DNA from: an uncultured Bacteroidales bacterium
GTDB lineage: Bacteria; Bacteroidota; Bacteroidia; Bacteroidales; P3
DNA length: 64,000 nucleotides
Reading direction: 5' to 3'
Assembly (NCBI GenBank): GCA_947167075.1
Contig: CAMVGR010000002.1
Coordinates: forward strand, 124,001 to 188,000
Below, piece after piece: positions 39,287 to 48,924 of the stretch; positions within the stretch are counted from its first letter, which is position 1, and every line of letters begins with the position of its first letter. The translations under genes and the position numbers were made by a program. Under the pieces are notes generated by a model. That model did no database searches. It saw only the letters and a list, made by a program, of their open reading frames with translations, and was not told where the DNA came from.

Positions 39287-42200
39287 ATGAGATACATACA
39301 AGAAAGCACAATGCGACACACTTTTACTACTGGCCGGATCCTACTGCTGGCCGCAGTGGGGTTGATTTTACTTGGTGGAACAACACAGGCTCAGATTGTT
39401 GTGCATGGCGATGTCTACGGTGCCGGCAAGGGGTCGGCAAGCGACAAGTCCGTCGCCTTAGTTAAGGGCAACTCTGATGTCGATATAGCAACCGGCAACG
39501 TCTATGGCAACGTCTATGGCGGCGGCGAATTGTCGTCGGTGGGTACCTATACCACCGAAGGTACCGGCGATGCCGAAGACTACACCGCCTGTGAAAACGG
39601 TAAGAGCACCGTCACCATCCGTGGCGGTCAGATAGGTAAGGTCGAATACGACAAGAAAGGTGTCAAGGTAGGCGGCTATGTCTTCGGTGGGGGCAAAGGC
39701 CGTAGCGGTCCCAACTATCGCCTGCATGCATTTGTCGACTCGGCACGTGTCAACATCATGCCCGGTGCTTTCGTCACGGCCTCTGTTTTCGGTGGTGCCG
39801 AAAACGGCCATGTCTTCACTAACACCTACGTCCGCATGACCGGCGGCAAGGTGGGTCAGGAAATCTCGCCCTCGCAGCGCGACTCCGAGGACCCCACCAC
39901 CGGCGTGGGCCGCTGGCTCTACTTCGGCAACCTCTACGGCGGCGGCCGCGGTGTCGACGCCATCGACTCGCTGCCCTGCGTGGTCAGCGCCGAGTATGTG
40001 GCCTATGCCGGCCTCAAGGTATATGGACAGGATGGTGTTACACTCGACGAAGCCGACTGCCACCTCACCGATGGCAAATACATCCTCTACTCCAAAAAGC
40101 CGTGGGTTGGGACCCGCAAGGACTCGGTATGCCCCACCAACTATAGCCTCACGGCAGGCCGTGTGCGCGGCAACACCACCGTCCATATCGACGGCGGCCG
40201 CGTGGTGCGCAACGTCTACGGCGGCGGCTCCCTGGCCTCGGTGGGTATGCCCACCGTCGACGGCACCGGCATCGCAACCGTGCTCATCAACGGCAACGCC
40301 GTCATCGGCTTAGCCGACAACTTCTACGAGATTGGCGCCAACGTAGGCCAGAAATTCAACGGCAAGGGCTACAACGACGCCGTTGTGGATTGGGCCAAGC
40401 ACAACACCGACGGCGAATACACCATCAATACCGTCAAGGACAGCCTCTTCTACCGCTGGGCCGGCCGCAACGCCGGCAACGTCTACGGCTCCGGCCGTGG
40501 TGAGCCCGGTTCCGGCAACAGCTTCTACACCCAGATGGCCTTCACCAAGAAGACCAATGTCACCATCGGCGGCAACGCCAAGGTGCGCGGCTCCGTCTTC
40601 GGCGGCGGTGAGAACGGCCATGTGCGCCAGAACACCAATGTCACCATCCAGGACAACTGCTTCATCGGCGTGCCCCCCACGGGCAGCGACAGCACCGCCT
40701 ACATGCAGGCCGACAGCCTGCGCCGCGGCCTGACGCTCACCGCCTCCGTCAAGCACCCCGACCCCAACAATGAGCATTGGGAGAGTGAGATTGGTGTTGG
40801 CCCCACCTTCTTCCGTGGCAACGTCTACGGCGGTGGCCGCGGTGTCGACACCGTGATGTTCTCCATCGCCAACCGTAAGCACTCCTCCACGGCCGGCCGC
40901 GTCTACGGCAACACCACCGTCAACGTCACCGGCGGCACCATCTACCACGCCGTCTTCGGCGGCGGCTCCCTGGCCTCGGTGGGCGACACCGTCTACCGCA
41001 TTAAGAAGGATACCACCATCACCTTCCCCGGCACCAGCGTCTCCGGCACCGAGTTCACCTCCGCCCTCTTCGACGCCATGGGCTACATCCTGGGCGCCGC
41101 CAACGCTTCGGACACCGTTGTCTTCGACTATGCCACCCGCGAGATGGTCTCCCACGGCGCCAACCAGCCCCAGAACCATCGCAACTTCCTCCGCCCGCAG
41201 TACACTGCCGAGGAAATCTCCAACGGCAACGGCAAGCAGGAATACACTATCGAGGATACCAACTGGGTCAACTATACCCGCCCCTACCGCGTGGGCGACC
41301 CCATCTACGGCACCGGCCTGGCCACGGTCACCATTAGCGGCGGCCAGATCGGCGTCACTGGCATCAACGACGGCCGTGTCTACGGCTCCGGCCGTGGTGT
41401 GGCTGGCGACAAGACCACCCTCTCCGAAATGATCAACATGGCCTACGTCCACAATAGCGAGGTCCGCATCCAGGGCACCGCCGACATCCGCGGCGCTGTC
41501 TTCGGTGGCGGCGCCAACGGCCACGTCACCCAGAACACTCTCGTGCGTATGAGCGGCGGCACCGTCGGCGTGCCTCTGCCCCTGGCCGAGCGTAAGGTAG
41601 ACCCTGCCACCGGACATGGCCGCCGCGTCTACCGTGGCAATGTATATGGTGGTGGCCGTGGTGTGGACCCCATCTCCAACACCGAGCACCTCTCCATGAC
41701 CGCAGGTCGCGTCTACGGCAACACCCGCGTCAACATTAGCGGTGGCAAGGTCTACCACTCCGTCTTCGGCGGCGGCTCCTTAGCCTCTGTGGGCACCTTC
41801 AACCTCGTCGACCTCGGCACCCCCGGCAACCCCAACATCAAGCACCTCTTCACCCAGGGCACCGGCATGGCCGTCGTCACCATCAGCGGCGATGCCTGGA
41901 TCGGCCACGACTGGCACGACCTCGAGCTCGACGGCAAGAGCGACGAGCAGATCAAGCAGGCCCTCTACGACTTCGTCGACGCCTCGGCAGCCGAGGGTAC
42001 CACCATCGCCCTCACCAAGTCAATCATCGACGACGGCATGAGCGCCGCCCAGCGCAAGACCGCCCTCATCGACTCCAACTATCGCTACCTCGGCTCCAAC
42101 TCCGGCATGGTCTTCGGCTCGGGCCGCGGTGTGGCAGCCCTGAAGGACGGCACCTTCGACCGCGACTATGCCGAGGCCGCCTTCACCAACAATACCATGG

Positions 42201-45200
42201 TCACCATCAAGAACGACGGTGTCAAGAAACCCATGATCTGCGGCTCGGTCTTCGGCGGTGGCGAGAACGGCCATGTGAAGCACAACACCCTCGTCACCAT
42301 CGAGGGCGGTGTCATCGGCGGCATACCGCTGCATAGCACCTCCTTCGTCACCAACGCCGGCAGCGACGAGTCCGGCGCCCTCCCCATCAAGTTCTCCGGC
42401 AACTCCGAAGCCATCACCCTCGACTTCCTCTATGAGGATGCCGAAGAGGAGACTGGCGTCGGCCCCACGGTCTACCGTGGCAATGTCTACGGCGGCGGCC
42501 GCGGTGTGGACCACATGGGAGACAAGGCCGTGCAGGGCTTCAGTGCCACGGCAGGCCGCGTCTACGGCAACGCCCGCGTCAACGTCACTGGCGGCGACAT
42601 CTACCACCACGTCTTCGGCGGCGGCTCCATCGCCTCCGTGGGCACCTACGACACAGTCATCGGCAGCGAGGGCTGGGATGCCAAGCTCACCGGCTCGCCC
42701 AAGAAGATCAATCAAATATATGAATATGTATCGCAGGCGATCGCTCAGAACCACGCTGGCGGCGCTGCCCTCGCTGCAAGCGACACCATGCAGTTCGTCA
42801 CTGGCAACATCGTGGTCACCATCAGCGGTGGCAAAATAGGACGTACCGGCAAGAACGAAGGCTCCGTCTTCGGCGGCGGCCGCGGTATCGCTGGTGCCCG
42901 CACCAAGGAAGTTACCCACTTGGCCTTCGCCAACAATACCACTGTTAATATCAATCAGGGAGCATACGTCACCGGCTCCGTCTTTGGCGGCGGTGCCAAT
43001 GGCCACGTGCTCTCCGATGCCCATGTTAATGTCAGCGGCGGCGTAGTGGGTACGGCCTTCACAGCCGACGACACCGTCACTACCCGCTATGGCTATTCAC
43101 CCCACAGCGTCTTCCATGGCAACGTCTACGGCGGTGGTCGCGGTGTCGACCCCATCGACGAGAGTCGCCTCTCGCGCACGGCAGGCCGTGTCTACGGCAA
43201 TACCTATGTCACCATGACTGGCGGCTGGGTGCGCCACTCCGTCTATGGCGGCGGCTCCCTGGCCTCCGTGGGCAACTACGAGACCTATGCTGCCGAAGAG
43301 AAAATCGGCGACAGCATTATCCATAAGAAGGACGACATCAAGCACCTCCGCTGGCTCGACGTCGAGACCGGCACCCTCCACAACTACGACCCCTCCCAGG
43401 CCGTCGACGACGCCGACAACGTCCTCGTCGAGACCCACTCTGGCCGCGCCACCGTCAAGATTCTCGACGGCTGGATCGGCGCCCGTCCCACGAGCGGCGA
43501 CGGCTCCGAGTACCACTACGCCAACGGCACCAACGACCAGCTGCAGGGTCAGGGCGGCGAAGGCCGCAACAACGGCAACGTCTTCGGCTCCTGCCGCGGC
43601 ACCGCAGGCAAGGGCTACGACTCCCTCGCCTACGTCAATATCACCCGCGTGGTTATCGGCAAGGGTCCCGACGACGCCTCCTACGCCGGCACCGGCCAGC
43701 CCCGCATCATGGGCTGCGTCTTCGGAAGCGGCGAGAATGGCCACGTCCTCGACTCCACCTATGTGCAGATGTACGATGGCCAGATCGGCCGCGGCAAGAA
43801 GGTCGACGGCTGGCTGCAGACCTTCATCGGCAACCTCTACGGCGGCGGCCGCGGTGTCGACATCTCCTTCGCCGACGGTCGTCCCTCGCCCAGCGCCGGT
43901 TGGGTCCACAACTCCACCTGCGTCGAGGTGCACGGCGGCCACGTCTGGCACAACGTCTTCGGCGGCGGCTCCCTCGCTGCCGTGGGCGACACCAACCACT
44001 CCGGCTACGAGAACATCGGTGCCGAGAACCGCGTGGGTCGCACCCGAGTCATCATCAAGGGCGGCCTCATAGGCTCCGACGGCGACCACAACGGCAACGT
44101 CTTCGGCTCTGGCCGCGGTCGTGCCGGCATACAGCACGACACCATCTTCGTCAATGTCGGACGCATCGTAGGTGCCTCCTCGCCCTACGACCTCAACGCC
44201 TCCACCCTCGCCATCCTCACCGGCGCCTTCGGCAGCGGCACCTACAAGGCCGTCACCTATCCCGCCGAGGCCAACCTCTACTACGTCACCAAGGACGGCT
44301 CCGCCCTCGTCCTCGACAACGACTTCTCCGAGATGACCTACGTCGTCAACTCGCTCGTCACTGTCAACTATACCACCACTGGCGACTACGCCACTATCAA
44401 GGATAACAACCGCATAGCCGGCTCGGTCTATGGTTCGGGCGACAACGGCCATGTACACCACGACTCGAAGGTAGACATCCTCGCGGGTACCATCGGCACC
44501 CTGGCCGACAGCCCCGTCAGCTACACCGAGAATGGCGTCACCACCCTCTACCGCGTCCTGCCCACCTCCGGCTCCGTCTACGGCGCCGGCCGCGGTCTCG
44601 ACCTCAAGTACAACAAGACCCTCTCGCAGTCCGCCGGCCGCGTCTACGGCAACACCGTCGTCAACGTCAGCGGCGGCAACATACTGCGCAACGTCTACGG
44701 TGGCGGCAACATGTCCTCCGTCGGCACCTACTCCTTCGTCGTCGAAGGCGGCGACACCACCCGCCTCAACTACATCGACGGCACCGGTGCCACCACCGTC
44801 AATATCACGGGCACGCCCACCATCGGCTACGCCGACTTCACCCTCAACGAGGGCGACGACACCGACCGTCCCGAGGTGGTCTACGGCAGCGTCTTCGGCT
44901 CCAGCCGCGGCTACGCCGGCCCCTCCTACACCAACACCGCTTTCGTCAAACAGACCACCGTCAATATCGGCCTCACCGATAGCGACAACCCCACCATCCT
45001 GGGCTCCGTCTTCGGCTCCGGCGAGAACGGCCACGTGCGTGACCTCACCACTGTCACCGTCAACGCCGGCACCATCGGCCAGCCACTGCCCGCCGGCTAC
45101 GACTACCTCGGCACCAAAGCTAAGGAGCACCTCAACTACGTGGGCAACGTCTACGGCGGCGGCCGCGGTGTCGACCACTACATCAAAGGCGGCAACCCCA

Positions 45201-47335
45201 CCTATAGCATGAGCGCCGGCTACGTGCGCGGCAAGACCAACGTCACCATCAACGGCGGCACCATCCACCGCAACGTCTACGGCGGCGGCTCCATGGGTCT
45301 CGTGGGCGACTACGGCTTCAACGGCGAAGACGACGCCTGGAAGGGCTCCGGCGACAACGGCCTGACCACCGTCACCATCCTTTCCAACGTCGGCACCGCC
45401 GCCGACCGCGCCATCGACGCCTCCTACGGCGGCAACGTCTACGGCTCCAGCCGCGGAAAGGCCATCAACCCCGCCGAGCCCAGCGCCGCTATCGCTGACC
45501 TCGCCGACATGGCCTACGTCCATAGCACCCTTGTCAACATCGGCACATCCGACGGCACCACCGCCCTCACCGTCTATGGCAACGTCTACGGCGGCGGCGA
45601 AGCCGGCCACGTCGACTACGGCGGCACCACCGTCAACATCCTCAGCGGCACCGTCCAGGGCTCCGTCTTTGGCGGCGGCAAGGGCTCCACCACTTCGCCT
45701 ACCGCAGGTATCGTCGACGGCAACACCCAGGTCAACATCGGCACCGACGCGCAGGCCTCCAATAACGTCGTCATCGGCGAGTATGTCTTCGGGGGCAACG
45801 ACGCCGGCTCCTCGCCACTCGGCACCATGCAGGTAGATGTGTGGCACACCAAACACAATGCTACCAACTCCTACCCCATCGTCGTGCCCGGCCCGGGTGC
45901 TAGCGATGCCGAGATAGAGGCATACGAAGCCAAGGTGGAAGAGATGAAGAATATCGATCCCGCAGTTGCAGCTCTGCAGACCAATTATGCTCTGAAGGCT
46001 GTCTACGGCGGTGGCAACCAAGCTAGCACCCTCACCGGCGACAAGACCAAAGACGGCAACGGCGATGCTGACAATGTCCTCAACGACAAGTACATCACCC
46101 AGCGCCTCAAGGCCACTGAGAACGGCAACCCCGCCTGGCCTGTTCCACTCAACCGCCTGTCGAAGGTGGTGATCCACGACTGCTATGAGAATACCGTGCA
46201 ATACGTATATGGCGGCGGACGTGCAGCTAATACCTATCAGAACGATGTTACCATCGAGGGTGGCCGTGTCTATCAGGCTTATGCTGGCGGCAATGGCTCC
46301 TCTGTCGAGGTGCCGGGCAATCCGGGTGCCAACGTGGAAAGCGATGCCACGCTGACCATCAAGGGTGGTATTGTATACGAAGCCTTCGGCGGCAGCAATA
46401 GCCTAGGACTGGTGAACGGCATCTCGAAGGTGATCCTTAATCCAGAAGATAACTGTCTGTTGATCAATAAGAACATCTTCGGTGGCGGCAACGAAGCCGA
46501 GGGTGGCGATGCCTTTGTCACCATCCCCTGTAGCGACAAGGTGTATAGTGCCGTCTATGGAGGTGCTAAACGAGCCAACACAGGTAACCCCTCCAATCAT
46601 AAGAACATTGTGCTCAACATCGAGGGAAGCACCATCGACCAGGTGTTTGGTGGCAATATGGATGGCGGCACCGTCTACGGCGATGTGCATGTTAATATCT
46701 ACGGCGGCACTATCGGCGAGGTGTTTGGCGGATCCAACAGAGGTGGACGCATCGAAGGTGTTGTCACCGTACTCATCGACTCGTCCAACTGCAGTGACTA
46801 TTGCCCGCTCAACGTCGACTATGTGTACGGCGGCGGCAACGAGTGCTCCTACGATCCTTCCTTCGACAATGCCAAAGACCATTCGCCCTTTATCTATCTG
46901 CGTCGCGGCACGGTGAACAAAGCCATCTTTGGTGGTGGCAAGGGTACCCTCGAGCTGCATGCCGACACTGCGGTAACTTCTAACCCCACCATCGTAATCG
47001 GCTCCGATAGCGAAAACTTCCCTGTGCAGGTAGGTACGTCGGCCACCATGACTCTTGGCTTCGGCGACATCTATGGCGGCGGAAGCCGTATGCCTGTGGT
47101 CGGAAACACCTATGTGGTGGTAGACGGATCGAAGACCCGTGTGTTCCACAACATCTATGGTGGCGGCAATCAGGCCAAGGTGACTGGCAATACCGATGTG
47201 CGTGTGGGCGATCCTTCAGACAAGTCTGGCAGCAATGCCATAGCACTGCCTGCAGGACTGAATGCCTATTTCGGCGAAACCCACTACGGTTTAGAACCAG
47301 GAACCACCTGCAAGAGTGCCCCAGTGACACCCTGA
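39287..47335 (+). CDS. Giant secreted Gly-triad repeat protein 3, 2682 residues, eight tandem modules
   Basis: The third tandem giant gene, 106 bp after the second. A signal peptide lies near the start (GRILLLAAVGLILLGGTTQAQ); the start could be M1 or M9. From about residue 290 to 2010 there are eight long modules of ~195-285 residues. Each has a VFGGGENGHV-like block, a GNVYGGGRGVD block, an AGRVYGNTxVNVxGG block and a VFGGGSLASVG block; the last block begins near nucleotides 40200, 40940, 41750, 42600, 43230, 43940, 44680 and 45270. The end (about 2150-2640) shares the C-terminal region with proteins 1 and 2, followed by ~30 unique residues. No T9SS sorting domain was found. Function unknown. 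Confidence 0.85.
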   Translation: MRYIQESTMRHTFTTGRILLLAAVGLILLGGTTQAQIVVHGDVYGAGKGSASDKSVALVKGNSDVDIATGNVYGNVYGGGELSSVGTYTTEGTGDAEDYTACENGKSTVTIRGGQIGKVEYDKKGVKVGGYVFGGGKGRSGPNYRLHAFVDSARVNIMPGAFVTASVFGGAENGHVFTNTYVRMTGGKVGQEISPSQRDSEDPTTGVGRWLYFGNLYGGGRGVDAIDSLPCVVSAEYVAYAGLKVYGQDGVTLDEADCHLTDGKYILYSKKPWVGTRKDSVCPTNYSLTAGRVRGNTTVHIDGGRVVRNVYGGGSLASVGMPTVDGTGIATVLINGNAVIGLADNFYEIGANVGQKFNGKGYNDAVVDWAKHNTDGEYTINTVKDSLFYRWAGRNAGNVYGSGRGEPGSGNSFYTQMAFTKKTNVTIGGNAKVRGSVFGGGENGHVRQNTNVTIQDNCFIGVPPTGSDSTAYMQADSLRRGLTLTASVKHPDPNNEHWESEIGVGPTFFRGNVYGGGRGVDTVMFSIANRKHSSTAGRVYGNTTVNVTGGTIYHAVFGGGSLASVGDTVYRIKKDTTITFPGTSVSGTEFTSALFDAMGYILGAANASDTVVFDYATREMVSHGANQPQNHRNFLRPQYTAEEISNGNGKQEYTIEDTNWVNYTRPYRVGDPIYGTGLATVTISGGQIGVTGINDGRVYGSGRGVAGDKTTLSEMINMAYVHNSEVRIQGTADIRGAVFGGGANGHVTQNTLVRMSGGTVGVPLPLAERKVDPATGHGRRVYRGNVYGGGRGVDPISNTEHLSMTAGRVYGNTRVNISGGKVYHSVFGGGSLASVGTFNLVDLGTPGNPNIKHLFTQGTGMAVVTISGDAWIGHDWHDLELDGKSDEQIKQALYDFVDASAAEGTTIALTKSIIDDGMSAAQRKTALIDSNYRYLGSNSGMVFGSGRGVAALKDGTFDRDYAEAAFTNNTMVTIKNDGVKKPMICGSVFGGGENGHVKHNTLVTIEGGVIGGIPLHSTSFVTNAGSDESGALPIKFSGNSEAITLDFLYEDAEEETGVGPTVYRGNVYGGGRGVDHMGDKAVQGFSATAGRVYGNARVNVTGGDIYHHVFGGGSIASVGTYDTVIGSEGWDAKLTGSPKKINQIYEYVSQAIAQNHAGGAALAASDTMQFVTGNIVVTISGGKIGRTGKNEGSVFGGGRGIAGARTKEVTHLAFANNTTVNINQGAYVTGSVFGGGANGHVLSDAHVNVSGGVVGTAFTADDTVTTRYGYSPHSVFHGNVYGGGRGVDPIDESRLSRTAGRVYGNTYVTMTGGWVRHSVYGGGSLASVGNYETYAAEEKIGDSIIHKKDDIKHLRWLDVETGTLHNYDPSQAVDDADNVLVETHSGRATVKILDGWIGARPTSGDGSEYHYANGTNDQLQGQGGEGRNNGNVFGSCRGTAGKGYDSLAYVNITRVVIGKGPDDASYAGTGQPRIMGCVFGSGENGHVLDSTYVQMYDGQIGRGKKVDGWLQTFIGNLYGGGRGVDISFADGRPSPSAGWVHNSTCVEVHGGHVWHNVFGGGSLAAVGDTNHSGYENIGAENRVGRTRVIIKGGLIGSDGDHNGNVFGSGRGRAGIQHDTIFVNVGRIVGASSPYDLNASTLAILTGAFGSGTYKAVTYPAEANLYYVTKDGSALVLDNDFSEMTYVVNSLVTVNYTTTGDYATIKDNNRIAGSVYGSGDNGHVHHDSKVDILAGTIGTLADSPVSYTENGVTTLYRVLPTSGSVYGAGRGLDLKYNKTLSQSAGRVYGNTVVNVSGGNILRNVYGGGNMSSVGTYSFVVEGGDTTRLNYIDGTGATTVNITGTPTIGYADFTLNEGDDTDRPEVVYGSVFGSSRGYAGPSYTNTAFVKQTTVNIGLTDSDNPTILGSVFGSGENGHVRDLTTVTVNAGTIGQPLPAGYDYLGTKAKEHLNYVGNVYGGGRGVDHYIKGGNPTYSMSAGYVRGKTNVTINGGTIHRNVYGGGSMGLVGDYGFNGEDDAWKGSGDNGLTTVTILSNVGTAADRAIDASYGGNVYGSSRGKAINPAEPSAAIADLADMAYVHSTLVNIGTSDGTTALTVYGNVYGGGEAGHVDYGGTTVNILSGTVQGSVFGGGKGSTTSPTAGIVDGNTQVNIGTDAQASNNVVIGEYVFGGNDAGSSPLGTMQVDVWHTKHNATNSYPIVVPGPGASDAEIEAYEAKVEEMKNIDPAVAALQTNYALKAVYGGGNQASTLTGDKTKDGNGDADNVLNDKYITQRLKATENGNPAWPVPLNRLSKVVIHDCYENTVQYVYGGGRAANTYQNDVTIEGGRVYQAYAGGNGSSVEVPGNPGANVESDATLTIKGGIVYEAFGGSNSLGLVNGISKVILNPEDNCLLINKNIFGGGNEAEGGDAFVTIPCSDKVYSAVYGGAKRANTGNPSNHKNIVLNIEGSTIDQVFGGNMDGGTVYGDVHVNIYGGTIGEVFGGSNRGGRIEGVVTVLIDSSNCSDYCPLNVDYVYGGGNECSYDPSFDNAKDHSPFIYLRRGTVNKAIFGGGKGTLELHADTAVTSNPTIVIGSDSENFPVQVGTSATMTLGFGDIYGGGSRMPVVGNTYVVVDGSKTRVFHNIYGGGNQAKVTGNTDVRVGDPSDKSGSNAIALPAGLNAYFGETHYGLEPGTTCKSAPVTP

Positions 47336-47367
47336 CCGTAAGGCCCTGCATAAGGACATAACGTCAT

Positions 47368-47399
47368 CGACCCGTCTGCATACTACGTGCGACGGGTCG
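47368..47399 (+). terminator. Hairpin terminator of the giant protein cluster
   Basis: A CGACCCGTC/GACGGGTCG stem with a 14-nt loop, followed by a modestly T-rich stretch (ATGCTTTATT). It lies 33 bp after the stop of giant protein 3. Confidence 0.6.
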
Positions 47400-47437
47400 A
47401 TGCTTTATTGCCGATTCAGGGCTGGCACGTATCACTA

Positions 47438-47487
47438 CCGTACTTCATCCGTACATGCACCGTACATGCACCGTAGATGAACCGTGA
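47438..47487 (+). repeat. 11-bp-period repeat, 50-bp copy (plus orientation)
   Basis: Same 50 bp as at 28604 and 63165: four 11-bp units then CCGTGA. It lies 39 bp after the terminator of the giant cluster. Confidence 0.9.
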
Positions 47488-47687
47488 CGGCACACCCTCG
47501 CCGCGTGGCATCTTCGGTCGTGCTGCCCACATGGTGCGGATAGGGGAGGATGCGTTGGCCGACGGCGACTGTATCGTCCTCACACACATCGTGCTCGATG
47601 GCCAGCCTAGCTGCTCCATCAGACCGACAGATGCCCCCCGAAATCATAAATTAACAACTTTTATCATGATGAATAAATAAAAATTCG

Positions 47688-47696
47688 TATTTTTGC
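47688..47696 (+). promoter_or_regulatory. -7 box of the M23/LysM gene
   Basis: TATTTTTGC matches the Bacteroidetes -7 consensus and lies 35 bp before the ATG at 47731. No good TTTG element is visible at 19-21 bp upstream. Confidence 0.6.
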
Positions 47697-47730
47697 ATTT
47701 TATTTATCACCCAAACTCTGGAATGGATAT

Positions 47731-48924
47731 ATGAAATATACGAAACATATTATTATTCTACTAGGACTTCTATCGATGCAGACCCTGGCAATGGGCCAGG
47801 TAGACAACCCACCCAAGAAACAGGAGATAAAGGTCGGCAATCTGGATGTGATATATGACGACGAAGAGTATAAGGGAGTGGTCGACGAACCGGAAGAAGA
47901 GCCGGAGGACGACAACCTGATGTACCAAGTGCCCTACTTCCGCGAGATGGGCAACGAGGAGGATGATTTGGAGGAAGAACAGCGGGAGACATTCACCCTG
48001 ACCGACGACGGTGCCGAGAGTGAGGACGAGATATTGCTAGAAGGATTCGACACGGCGGTGATCCACTTGCCCCGACTGGATGTGAGCTCCATTGGCGAGC
48101 CTATCATGATAGAACTAGGCAAATTCACATGGCCTACACCGTGGACCTCGCGTCCGACGAGCCATTTCGGTCCACGCCGCCGCCGCTTCCACTATGGACT
48201 AGACCTAGCTCAGCCTACGGGCGAACCCATCTATGCGGCCTTCGACGGTGTGGTGAGGGTGTCGCGCAGGAACAGGAGCTATGGCCACCTGGTGATAATA
48301 CATCATGCTAATGGGCTGGAGACCTATTATGCCCACATGTCGAAACGCATGGTGAAAGCCGGCGACCATGTGACCAGCGGACAGCAGATAGGACTGTGCG
48401 GCAACACCGGACGCTCGTTCGGAAGCCACCTGCACTTCGAAATACGCTACATGGGCAACGCGATGAATCCGGAAAATGTGATCGACTGTCAGACCCACGA
48501 CCTGCTTTCGCCCACGCTGACGCTGACTTCGTCGTCGTTCCGGAAAGTGGCTAAACACGGTGCCACAGCCAGAGGCCGAAGCGGAGGCACCCCCAGCAGC
48601 GGGTGGTATCGTGTGCGTCAGGGCGATACGCTGGAGAAGATAGCCCGTCGCAACGGCACCACGGTGAGACGACTGTGCCAACTGAACGGTATATCGGAGA
48701 ATAAGATCATACATCCTGGCGACCGCCTAAAGGTGAGCGGTAATGCTTCGGCCACCCCACCCAAAGCTTCGCCGTCGGGCAGCTCAACCTACACCGTACG
48801 GCAGGGCGACAACCTGAGCAAGATAGCACGTCGGCACGGCACATCGGTCAAACGGCTATGCAAACTGAACGGAATCAAGGAGACCTCCACCCTCCGTGTC
48901 GGGCAAAAACTGAGAGTGCGATGA
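47731..48924 (+). CDS. Exported M23 peptidase with two LysM domains
   Basis: A 397-residue exported protein. The signal peptide is [23 protein letters not shown], followed by an acidic linker (about 50-110). The M23 (LytM) domain spans about 135-250 with zinc ligands H154 and D158 in HYGLD and H235 in HLHFE. Two LysM domains (about 293-337 and 353-397, each with YxVRQGDxLxKIARR) should bind peptidoglycan. It probably cuts peptide cross-links in the cell wall or activates an amidase. Because both metal-binding motifs are intact, it may be catalytically active. Its stop overlaps the trmD start (ATGA), so the two are likely co-translated, although their functions differ. Confidence 0.93.
   Translation: MKYTKHIIILLGLLSMQTLAMGQVDNPPKKQEIKVGNLDVIYDDEEYKGVVDEPEEEPEDDNLMYQVPYFREMGNEEDDLEEEQRETFTLTDDGAESEDEILLEGFDTAVIHLPRLDVSSIGEPIMIELGKFTWPTPWTSRPTSHFGPRRRRFHYGLDLAQPTGEPIYAAFDGVVRVSRRNRSYGHLVIIHHANGLETYYAHMSKRMVKAGDHVTSGQQIGLCGNTGRSFGSHLHFEIRYMGNAMNPENVIDCQTHDLLSPTLTLTSSSFRKVAKHGATARGRSGGTPSSGWYRVRQGDTLEKIARRNGTTVRRLCQLNGISENKIIHPGDRLKVSGNASATPPKASPSGSSTYTVRQGDNLSKIARRHGTSVKRLCKLNGIKETSTLRVGQKLRVR

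Larger units (their letters stand above)
47336..47730 (+). other. Intergenic region with terminator, 11-bp repeat and promoter
   Basis: This gap holds a hairpin after the giant cluster (47368-47399), a 50-bp 11-bp-period repeat (47438-47487) and a -7 box for the next gene (47688-47696). The ~190 bp after the repeat contain short open frames on both strands with no recognisable product. Unlike at 10.7 and 63.2 kb, no sorting-domain fragment follows. Confidence 0.65.

Noticed and set aside
43097-46201. 1034-codon open frame on the minus strand opposite giant protein 3
   Set aside because: Same reason: shadow of GGC/AAC/ACC-rich codons, low complexity, no recognisable domain.
47477-47680. Possible 67-codon gene after the third 11-bp repeat
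   Set aside because: It begins inside the repeat, has no similarity to the sorting-domain mini-ORFs, and its last codons overlap the promoter of the next gene. No family was recognised.
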